Of a stretch of DNA of 64,000 bases, positions 44,267 to 53,458 are shown one piece after another. Under the pieces are notes generated by a model. The model did no database searches. It saw only the letters and a list, made by a program, of their open reading frames with translations, and had not been told where the DNA came from. The stretch is from Plantago ovata (lineage: Eukaryota > Streptophyta > Magnoliopsida > Lamiales > Plantaginaceae), in the NCBI GenBank assembly GCA_028274465.1, contig CM051457.1, positions 54,348,425 to 54,412,424 on the forward strand, in the 5' to 3' direction. Both the position numbers and the translations under genes were made by a program. Numbering within the stretch: position 1 is the first letter of the stretch; each line of letters opens with the position of its first letter.

Positions 44267-44811
44267 GTAATCTCACATGAACCCTAATTTTCAAATTTGG
44301 GTTTTTTTTTTTGATTTATGCTTCAATTAAGCTTATATGATGTATGGGTTGATGATTTGTGTGATTAGAAACGTTATTCACTATCAATTGCATGTTAAAT
44401 TATGCTTGGTTTGTTGGATTGAGAATTTTGCCTACTAGATGTCTATGTCTTAAGGTGCAATGTTTCTTTTCTTTTCATTCCATGTTTAAACTTGTGTTTG
44501 ATGATGTGATAATGATGGGCATGTTGGTAGAATGCATGATTGATGAAGTTGAGGATTTATGATGCTAGATTTTTTGCTACTATGGTATGAATTGAGCCTT
44601 ATGATTCAAGGCTATTTGTTGTCTAGCAAGAGCCTAATGTGATATGTGCATGTAGTAGTTACATTGATATGTTGCATGTTGAAGTAGCTAGACTAGACAT
44701 GGATGTTTTGAGGAGTTCAATTGTTGTAGATATCACTCGTATATTCACTCTTGCATTTGCATATGCATAAGTCTGTTTTGTGTCATACAAGATACTAATT
44801 GCTGTTTGTAG
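44267..44811 (+). other. Probable leader intron of ORF2, element D
   Basis: 545 bp between TTTGAG|GTAATC and TGCTGTTTGTAG|GAATC, with a TACTAAT branch-point-like motif at 44793-44799, 12 nt before the acceptor. CACATGAACCCTAA lies just after the donor, as in A and E. The ORF2 ATG follows the acceptor by 5 nt, so the start is set by this junction. Confidence 0.7.
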
Positions 44812-44816
44812 GAATC

Positions 44817-46115
44817 ATGGCTCCACGAGGATCGAAGAAAGCTGGCTCAAGCAAGAAGGGTGAGGGGGAAGCATCAAGCTCCCAACCTTCCCATGAGCTG
44901 TACGAGTTGTCTCTAGCCGAGATAGATGTCCGTCAGAGGCTCGAAGCGGAGCTAGCTCAAGGTGGGCGATCGATTATACTGAACAGAAGGGTAGACATTC
45001 CGGATGAATTAGCTCACAGGGCGGGGTACAGGACACTCTCCCGTTTGGAAAGGAAAAGGAATTGGGGTTGGTATACTTCCAACCGATTCAAGGGGTACGA
45101 TACGAGCCTCCTCCATCAGTTCTATGCTGGATATACTGATCTTGAGGAGAAGGAGGGGGTACTCGTTCGAGGCATAATTGTGCCATGGACGCCGACCTCA
45201 ATTTCTGCATTCATCCATCTTGGGGAACGGGAGTTCACAAGAAGCAACCACGCCTACGAGTATTCAAGGGCCACTAGGGGGATCGGAAGTGCCATCACAG
45301 ATGTGATTTGCAACAGGGAGTATAGGTATCCAGATACCGAAGCACAACCTGCACGGATCCATTAGAGTGACCTTAGCATCGAGGCTAAGGTGGTTATGAA
45401 ATTCGGCATTTTCAACTTGATCCCTAGAAAGAATGACACGTGGATACAACCGAATTATGCCGAGCTCCTCTACTGCTTGATAGGCAAGCATCGAATAGAA
45501 ATCGGTCAGATCATGTATGCCGAATATGAGCGCCATTGGGAGAAAAAGAAGAAGCCCTTCATTTTTCCGAGCTTCATCACAGCATATTGCAAATATTACG
45601 GGGTCGAGGACATTGATGAGGGGAATTGCGAGGTCGCTGCCCTTTCCCCTTCAACTATCGATGTGCAGCTAATTAGGTATCAAATGAAGAACCCCACGGC
45701 TGCTGCTGCTGATGTTGAAGCTCCATTTCAAGAAACTGATTCTGATGATGAAAATGATTATGAGGATGCTATGGAAGCTGACGATGGCCGAGATCCTATC
45801 CCGGATATTCCTTTTGTCCATAGAGCACCACATGCACAGCCTCGAGTACCACATGGGTCTCAAGGTTTTGACTTCTCTGATTTTCTGGCCCACTTCGATG
45901 CTAGTGTTGCAGCCTTTACCACTACTGTCCAAGGAATGCGACATGACCTTGATGGACACATTGCCCAGCGCAACCGCGATCGGGAGATGATTGAGGAGCA
46001 TCGCCGGAATGAGAGGCAGATAATGTGGGAGCAGCAACAGCTCATCCAGCAGCAACAGGATCTCCTGTCTAACATGTGGAGGGACAATAATGGGGATGAC
46101 AATCCCGATAATTAG
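44817..46115 (+). pseudogene. ORF2 of element D ('putative plant transposon protein'-like)
   Basis: Starts MAPRGSKKAGSSKKGEGEAS (basic, low complexity). The core domain has HQFYAGYTDLEEKEGVLVRG, FIHLGEREF, VVMKFGIFNLIPRKND, and KKPFIFPSFITAYCKYYGVE. An alanine/acidic linker (about 45690-45800) and a Gln/Arg-rich C-terminal coiled coil (about 45930-46085) follow. The core follows the plant 'putative plant transposon protein' pattern. Function unknown; the basic N-terminus and coiled coil would suit RNA/DNA binding and oligomerisation. About one break. It replaces pol in position. Confidence 0.8.
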
Positions 46116-47647
46116 TCTTTTCGCATGTCCGCTCTCAGCCGACCGAGGCCAAACCGTTGGGTAACATCTAGTATCACTTTTTATTTACTCATTCTCTTTT
46201 GCTAGGGACTAGCTTAAGTTTCATGGGGGGGATGGGATGTGAACAATGATGTTAAGTATTGTTTGGCTTTGTGTGAGTATCTTGTTTTTTGTTGGCATTT
46301 GCACGTTTACTGCTTTCTTAGATTTTAGTTGCATACACTACTTTCATCCTAGGATAGTCATGCATGTTTTATGTGGAGTTTATTGACAAATTTTTTGAAC
46401 CTTTTTATTGGGTAGATTAACTAATTATGACATTAATCATATGCTTCATCTCTATGAATTTGTTTGAGGTTTTTCTCGCTTGGTTTGTCGCATTTATGTA
46501 TTGCACTTAGTTAAGCTTGGTAGTCTCGACATCACTTAGTGGTGTTTTCTCTACTGCGGTTCACGAAGGCCTTTATAATAGGATGATGCATGCTAGGGTC
46601 TTATGGTTGTTTACCCGAGTAATTATGTACCTAAGAGGCAACAAGTCTTCACCTTGCTTTGAGATTTCTAAATGCCTAGGAAGGAGGTAGTGTGAGATTG
46701 TGTGATCCTTTGTTTGCAACCTATTCTTTCGAATAGGTTTGGGAGGGGGTTACGCTATCATTAGACTTGTTTTTCACTTTTTAGTGTGTGTTGTGATTTT
46801 TATTTTTCTTTTTCCTTTTTCATAAATTTTGTACTCCAACCTATTATTTCGAATAGGTTTGGGGAGGTCGTTTTTGTGTAATTTTTGTTTTGTTTTTCGT
46901 TGTGCTACTGCTGGCTAAAAAAAAATCGAAAAAAGAAGAAGAAAAATTCCAGAAAAAAAAAAGAAAAAAAAACAGGAAAAGAAAAAAAAAAAGAAAAAAA
47001 AAAAGACCCCAAAAAAGCAAGGAAGGGTCCAAAAAGAGCCAAAAAGCAGTTTAGCAAAGTGTTTGTCTCATTTTTCAATACTTGTAATGTTCGTAATCGA
47101 GTTGTAATTTTCTATCTTTTCTTTTTGTTTGAGTGTCATCTGTTCCAGACCACCCTCGTCCTGCCATTCAGGAAGTGGTGAATAGCTTAAGGCTTTGCTT
47201 GAGAGATGGGTAGAATAAGGGAGTGTTATCTTTTTAGGGAACCCTCCTTCGTTTGATGAGAGCCAGTATTGGTTCGACCTCTTTGAGGAAAAGTCTTAAC
47301 TTGGTGAACAGTTGTAAGTCCTCAGTTTCATAGGAACGGGGACAACCATTCGTATTTTAACATGTTTCATTACGTCGTCACTGACTAGGTCAAGGTAGAG
47401 AATGTTACGAGAGACTATCTTGTCTTGACATAAGTGCTTATGTGAATATGTATGAGTCAATCGAGGCATTTTTCAACCAATATCCATGTTATGATTTGTA
47501 TGGTTTTTGTTCATATGTTTTTTGATAGATTCAATAGATTAGTTCATTTCATTTGGCATGAGACTCCATTTTTTGTGTTGCATTGTTTTTTGCATTAGAA
47601 TCTAGCTTAGTTGCTTGAGGACAAGCAAAGGTTCGGTTTGGGGAGTT
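46116..47647 (+). other. 3' noncoding region and polypurine tract of element D
   Basis: No gene. Hairpin/polypurine units at 46718-46750 and 46838-46870, A-rich tract 46917-47012, CCACCCTCGTCCTGCCATTCAGG block at 47150, TTGCTTG-AGGA-CAAGCAA hairpin 47611-47628, and polypurine tract GGTTTGGGGAGTT 47635-47647. Strong similarity by eye to A 19757-21322. Confidence 0.9.
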
Positions 47648-48842
47648 TGATGAACGTGTATTTTACACTTTCATTTAAGTCTTTTTTGACCAATTTAGCT
47701 ATCCTCTATGATAATTTAGCTATATTTTAGTGCATTTTATAAGAATAGTGTCACGTTTCCCTTTAGTTTGTATTTTACAGGTTTTGGGTGAAAACCGAGG
47801 TTTTCCGGGCAATTATATTGAAGTGGACGAAGAATTGGTGTTCCGAAGGCATTTTTGGAGTATCTAGAAGATTCCAGATAGGATTTGAAGTCTAGGGGTC
47901 GAGTCTGAAGGCTAAAAGGTCACTAGAAGGCAAAAACCGAGTCCGGAAAGGAAAAGCAATCCAAAAACGCGTCGAAAACGCGTCAATTGCCGACAGAACC
48001 TCCCGGGCGATTCGCCCGGGACGTGGGGCGATTCGCCCCACACCAGGCGATTCGCCCGGTGTGTGCGCCCCACACTTGCCGAACACCTATATATAGTTGC
48101 TCAGTTTTCTCCGTTTTTCATACTTTCTCAGACCTTTTCTCTCACCTTTCTCATTAGTTTCAGGTAGGAATTCTCCAGAGCCTATTCTGGGGATTCTTAG
48201 CATAGGAGACACTTTTTCTTATCATTTTGGAGCTTGTAAGATCGCGATTCTTCAGAGATTAACAACCTTCGGTAACATTGTATCTTACAGTTTTTCTATT
48301 CATATTTATTTATCTTTCAACATGTCTTCATTCAATCTTGCTATGATTTCTGTTGATTGCATGCCATCTATGAGTAGCTAAATTTATCGTTGGTGATAGT
48401 ATGTGATTTCTTAGCGAAGGGTTAATAATTATGCTGATGGCGGTAAAGCGAATCAGACTTTGAGTTATTGCTTTATTTCTTTGATCTATCTAAAACCTCT
48501 ATCTTCGTAGTGTTGAATAATAACGGAACACAATTGGACAATTCATTGATCAAAGATCTCTATGCAAAACGATCAGGTACTTCATGCATGATTATTAACC
48601 TGCTATGCTTTGAATGATCATACTATCACTAACCTCCATTATTTGATAAGAAAAACCTTTGCTAAGTCGTCTGTTGATTTTATAGTTTAAGTTAGATTAG
48701 ATAAAGCTAGTTATAGTCCTTAGAGATCGACACTCGAGGTTATTTTACTGCTACACTACGGTTTTCGTTGTAGTTGTGAATTGCCTTTGGCTAAATACAA
48801 ATTTATTTGATTAATTAGAATCTGACAAATTCCGGTTCATCA
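47648..48842 (+). repeat. 3' LTR of element D
   Basis: 1195 bp; matches 40183-41384 with few differences, including the GC island (about 48000-48075) and TATATATAG (48088-48096). Followed by ATGAT (48843-48847). Confidence 0.96.
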
Positions 48843-48847
48843 ATGAT

Positions 48848-50140
48848 GAGTCTTATGCACCAGTTGCAAGATTGGATGCAATTAGAGTTTTATTGGCCTT
48901 TGCTGCTCACAATGACTTCATTGTTTATCAAATGGATGTTAAAAGTGCATTCTTAAATGGTGAACTTGCGGAAGAAGTCTACTTGGAACAACCCCCTGGC
49001 TTTGAACTTCCCTCAGAAACCAAGATGGTATACAAGCTTCAGAAAGTTGTATATGGTCTAAAGCAAGCACCAAGAGTTTGGTATGATACCTTATCTAAGT
49101 TCTTGCTGGATAATGGTTTCAAGAAAGGTGAAGTTGACAAAACTTTGTTTACCATGAACCATGATGGTAAAATACTCTTAGTTCAGATTTACGTGGACGA
49201 CATAATATTTGGATCTAAGGACAAGCAACTTTGTGATGATTTTGCCAAACTCATGACAAACAAATTTGAAATGAGCATGATGGGTAAATTGAATTATTCC
49301 CTAGGATTGCAAGTCAAGCAACTCAAGGATGGAATATTCATAAATCAAGCAAAGTATGCGAAGGAAATGCTCATAAAGTTTAGGATCAAAGAGGAAGAAA
49401 AACCTGAAAAGATCCCTATGAGTGTTGGTACCAAATTGGGATATACTAAAGAAGATAAATGTGTTGAAGAACACAAGTATAGGAAGCTCATTGGTTCCTT
49501 GTTGTATTTAACAGCAAGTAGACCTGACATTCAGTATGCTGTTTGTGTGTGTGCAAGATTCCAATCTAATCCAAGAGAATCACACTACAAAAAGGCACTT
49601 AAGATACTGAAATATGTCAAAGGTACAGTCAATGTTGGATTATGGTATCCTAAAGATTCTGGACTTGAATTGGTTGGTTATTCTGATGCTGGTCATGGAG
49701 GATCAACTCTTGATAGAAAAAGTACTTCTGGAACTTGTCAGTTTCTAGGTACTAGATTAATATCATGGTTCAGCAAGAAGTGAACCTGTGTTGCCAATTC
49801 ATCTACTGAATCTGAGTACATTGCGGCTGGTTGTTGCACAGCTCAAATCTTATGGATTCAGCAACAATTAAGAGATTATGGTATTTCTGCAAAGAAAACA
49901 CAAATCTTTTGTGATAATACAAGTGCTATTGCTATCACGCAAAATCCTAAGTTCCACTCAAGGACAAAGCACATTGATATTAGACATCATTTTATTAGAG
50001 ATCATGTGGAAAAAGGAGACATTGAGGTTGTGAAAGTAGGTACCGATGATCAACTTGCTGACATCTTTACCAAGCCCCTACCAGATAATAGATTCGCAAT
50101 GCTAAGGTATAACCTTGGATTGATTGAATTACCTCAATAG
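48848..50140 (+). pseudogene. pol: Reverse transcriptase and RNase H of H, second part
   Basis: Motifs in order: [65 protein letters not shown] (RT catalytic box), [29 protein letters not shown], then RNase H with STESEYIAAGCC, FCDNTSAIAI, and RTKHIDIRHHFIRDH to the end KPLPDNRFAMLR. These copy element RNA into DNA and remove the RNA strand. About one break in this part. Continues from 40182. Confidence 0.92.
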
Positions 50141-50159
50141 TAAGGGATACAAGCAGATT

Positions 50160-50518
50160 GCTGAAACAGGCATTCAGCAAGCCAAAGTATGCTTACTTGT
50201 ATAAAGGTCCTTCCACTGATTTCTACTAAAAGAAATGATAGTTCACTACATGATTGATGAAACAGGCATTCAACAAGTAATTCCTTCAAAACGGGTATTT
50301 GTTAGGAAACTTGATAAATTGCTGAGACGGGCACTTAGTAAGAGAAAAACCTTAAGGATAGCTGAAACGGGCATTCAGACAATCAAAGATACTGAAACAG
50401 GTATTCAAGTATCAAAGGAAAAACCTGAGACGGGAACTCAGCAAAGAGCAAGAACACTTCTCGGATTTTACCAAAAGATATCTCAAGGTAAAAAGAATTT
50501 ACTGAGACGGAAATTCAG
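50160..50518 (+). repeat. Palindromic repeat cluster in the 3' region of H
   Basis: About eight copies of a motif like GCTGAAACGGGCATTCAGC at roughly 50160, 50255, 50284, 50321, 50361, 50391, 50424 and 50500. Most are palindromic at the edges (GCTGAA...TTCAGC). Several lie in one frame and would read ETGIQ. Between RNase H and the accessory ORF. Confidence 0.75.
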
Positions 50519-51108
50519 AAATATCTTTTAACTTAAAGAAATATGAGATATTTGATTAAGGGGGAACTTTCAGCAAATACAAGGCTTGTTACCTAAAAAG
50601 GTAAGTGCCAAAGTCAAATTTGTCCAAATTCGCTGAAAAGATTCTTATTTACTTCAGCAAGCAATTAGCGCTGCGGTAAAATGGATCAAATCCCGTGAAT
50701 CAAGGTAAAATCAATTTGTGACGTTAATCGTGACACAAATAAACTCGCTGTTAATCATGACATGAAATACAATCGTGGCCATTGATTTAAATTAGATTTT
50801 GATCTGACGGTTAATATTACAAAGAGAAAGTGTGCTCTGACGGTTTTTGTTAGTGGACCACTACGCATTTAATGCAAAGGCTCCACTAACGCAGTTGAAT
50901 CTCTGTTTTACCCTTGCTGAGAACTCAAAACCGTTTGAGCTTCTTGCACACCAGAGATACTATATAAACAAAGAGTTAGAGAAAGACAAAATTCTTTAAC
51001 TCACATTTCCTTTCTCTTCAAATTTTATAGCATGTGCCCTGAATTCACTGTACCTCCGGTAAAAAAGCAAGTTAATCTTTTTCGTACATTTCTACCGCTA
51101 TATAAGAA
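50519..51108 (+). other. Spacer between H repeat cluster and accessory ORF
   Basis: Contains a polypurine-like AAGGGGGAAC (50559-50568). Otherwise it is AT-rich with no domain. TACTATATAAACAAAG (about 50960) is a good TATA-like box 150 bp upstream of the accessory ORF start and could serve it. Confidence 0.5.
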
Positions 51109-52110
51109 ATGGCTCCAAAGAGACAATCCTCTAAGACCTCAAAGTCATCGAAAGCTGATAGTGCTGGGAAAAGCACTACTCCGGTTGAAACTCCGGCAAT
51201 CAACACAGTGAAAATTGTGTTGAAAAATGACCGAATAACGGAGAGACCTATGCCGCCTGCATATCTTGACACTGCAAAGTGTGAACAGATGATGCAATGG
51301 GGCGGATTTGCCAAAGAGAAGTATATAAGATACTTCTATGAACAAGATTTAGATGAAGAAAATGAAGAGGCACTAAACTTGATAAATCAACAAGGCCTTC
51401 TTTTCTTCATAACTGCTCGCCCTAAGAAAGTGAGTATGTTAGATGCTATGGAATTCTACAATAATGTAGAAATCCAAACTCTCACTGATGGACAAGGAGT
51501 CACTGAAAAAGTGATTTCTACCACAGTTCAAGGTGTGCAAATCATCCTGAAATGGATTGATTTAGCCAACATCTTTCAGATTCCAACTACTGGAACTGAA
51601 GATTACATCACTGCCACTGATGAAGAAATAGAAGCCTTCTACAGTGATGTCAGAAATGAAAGAATAAAGAAAGGCGAGATTGCTCCCGTCACTTGGACAA
51701 AGCACGTAAAAAGGAAGCATCTTTGCCATTCACTTGGTCTAGTAGCTCTGCTACTCATCAAAGTCTTAGACTCCCAAGTTGGAGGAATTGACCAAGTAGG
51801 CTTGAGAAGGTGGCCTTTGCTGATGCATATACATGAGAACAAAACTGAGCTCAACTGGGCTAAGTACATTTTCAACAGACTTGTTGATTGTGTTACTAAA
51901 TTTAAGGTAAAGGTTGAAGTTAACAAAGTCTCACCTACCTTCCCAGTCATTAATGGACTAAAAATATGCTATATCCTTGAACACTTCAGGATTCAGCTGA
52001 GAAACCCATTGTCGATTAAGAAATCAGTATGCAATGTGGGAAGTGCCTTCTACAAGCAAAATGGACCTAAGCTTGCTGACAAGAAGTCAAAGCAGACAAC
52101 AGCTGCAGAT
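51109..52110 (+). pseudogene. 3' accessory ORF of H (Sirevirus env-like position)
   Basis: The ATG at 51109 (MAPKRQSSKTSKSSKADSAG) starts a basic, Ser/Lys-rich segment. The domain that follows has AMEFYNNVEIQTL, VQGVQIILKWIDLANIF, LVALLLIKVLD and ELNWAKYIFNRLVD. Sireviruses often have an extra ORF here, sometimes called env-like, but I see no signal peptide or clear membrane anchor. The order FY..., V.GV.I...I.LANIF and EL.WAKYIF instead resembles the plant transposon-protein domain of D ORF2. Its end is interrupted by element E. Confidence 0.7.
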
Positions 52111-53313
52111 TGATGAACGTGTATTTTACACTTTCATTCGAGTCTTTTTTCACCAATTTAGCTATCCTCTATGTTAATTTAGCTATATTTTAGTGCATTT
52201 TATTAGAACAGTGTCACGTTTCCCTTTAGTTTGTATTTTACAGGTTTTGGGTGAAAAACGAGGTTTTCCGGACAATTATATTGAAGTGGACGAGGAATTG
52301 GTGTTCCGAAGGCATTTTTGGAGTATCTAGAAGATTCTGGATAGGATTTGAAGTCTAGGGGTCGAGTCTGAAGGCTAAAAGGTCACTAGAAGGCAAAAAC
52401 CGAGTCCGAAAAGGAAAAGAAATCCAAAAACGCGTCGAAAACGCGTAACCTGCCGACTGGAGGTCCCGGGCGATTCGCCCGGGACGTGGGGCGGTTCGCC
52501 CCACACCAGGCAATTCGCCCGGTGTGTGGGGCGACTCGCCCCACACCTGCCGAACCTCTATATATAGTTGCTCAGTTTCTCCATTTTTTCATACTTTCTC
52601 AGACCTTTTTTCTCACCTTTCTCATTAGTTTTAGGTAGGAATTCTCCAGAGCCTGTTCTGGGGATTCTTAGCATAGGAGATACTTTTTCTTATCGATTTG
52701 GAGATTGTGAGATCGCGATTCTTCGGAGATTGACAACCTTCGGTAACTTTGTATCTTACAGTTTTTCTATTTATATTTATTTATCTTTCAACATGCTTTC
52801 ATTCAATCTTGCTATGATTTCTGTTGATTGCATGACATCTATGAGTAGCTAAACTTATCGTTGGTGATAGTATGTGATTTCTTACCGAAGGGTTAATAAT
52901 TATGCTGATGGCAGTAAAGCGAATCAGACTTTGAGTTATTGCTTTATTTCTTTGATCTATCTAAGCCCTCTATCTTCGTAGTGTTGAATAATAACGGAAC
53001 ACACTGGATAATTCATTGATCAAAGATCTATATGCAAAACGATCGGGTACTTCATGCATGATTATTAACCTGATATGATTTGAATGATCATACTATCACT
53101 AACCTCCATTATCTTGATATGAAAAACCTGTGCTAAGTCGTCTGTTGATTTTATATTTTAAGTTAGATTAGATAAATCTAGTTATAGTCCTTAGAGATCG
53201 ACACTCGAGGTTATTTTACTACTACACTACGGTTTTCGTTGTAGTTGTGAATTGCCTTTGGCTAAATACAAATTTATTTGATTAATTAGAATCTGACAAA
53301 TTCCGGTTCATCA
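52111..53313 (+). repeat. 5' LTR of element E
   Basis: 1203 bp, very similar to the D LTRs. GC island about 52461-52555 (CCCGGGCGATTCGCCCGGG, GGGGCGGTTCGCCCC, GGGGCGACTCGCCCC), then TATATATAG at 52559. Inverted ends TGATGAAC/GTTCATCA. Confidence 0.95.
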
Positions 53314-53316
53314 AAT

Positions 53317-53334
53317 TGGCGCTGTTGCCGGGGA
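53317..53334 (+). other. Primer-binding site of E (tRNA-Asp type)
   Basis: TGGCGCTGTTGCCGGGGA, a near-exact match to the tRNA-Asp complement, three bases after the LTR. Confidence 0.9.
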
Positions 53335-53458
53335 CTATACTTCTTTTTTCTGTTTAGCTTTTTTATATTTTCAGCATTCAATTCCTAGTTTTAGTAGTTT
53401 TTATTTTCCTATTTAATCTCTCTCTGATACTCCTTTCCTAGCTTGTTACAGATAGTGT

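Larger units (their letters stand above)
40183..48842 (+). mobile_element. Ty3-type pol-less element D (best preserved copy)
   Basis: Both LTRs (40183-41384 and 47648-48842), exact tRNA-Asp primer site, gag plus protease, AGGCAA hairpin, GC island, leader intron, ORF2, conserved 3' region and polypurine tract, all flanked by ATGAT. The element is 8.66 kb. The LTRs differ at only a few sites by eye, so this is a recent insertion. Coding regions have about one break each. There is no pol region; reverse transcriptase and integrase must come from a partner. Confidence 0.95.
34219..52110 (+). mobile_element. Sirevirus-like Ty1/copia element H (3' end outside window)
   Basis: H has LTR 34219-35742, tRNA-Met primer site, gag with a long coiled-coil extension, protease-integrase, reverse transcriptase-RNase H and a 3' accessory ORF. 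Order and content fit the Sirevirus lineage of plant copia elements. Element D interrupts reverse transcriptase (40183-48842) and element E interrupts the accessory ORF at 52111. Its own 3' LTR lies beyond the window. Broken by a few breaks besides these insertions. Confidence 0.88.

Noticed and set aside
51109-52110. Retroviral-type envelope protein
   Set aside because: The ORF sits where Sireviruses may carry an env-like gene, but I see no signal peptide, fusion peptide or membrane anchor; the resemblance is to a plant transposon-associated domain instead.
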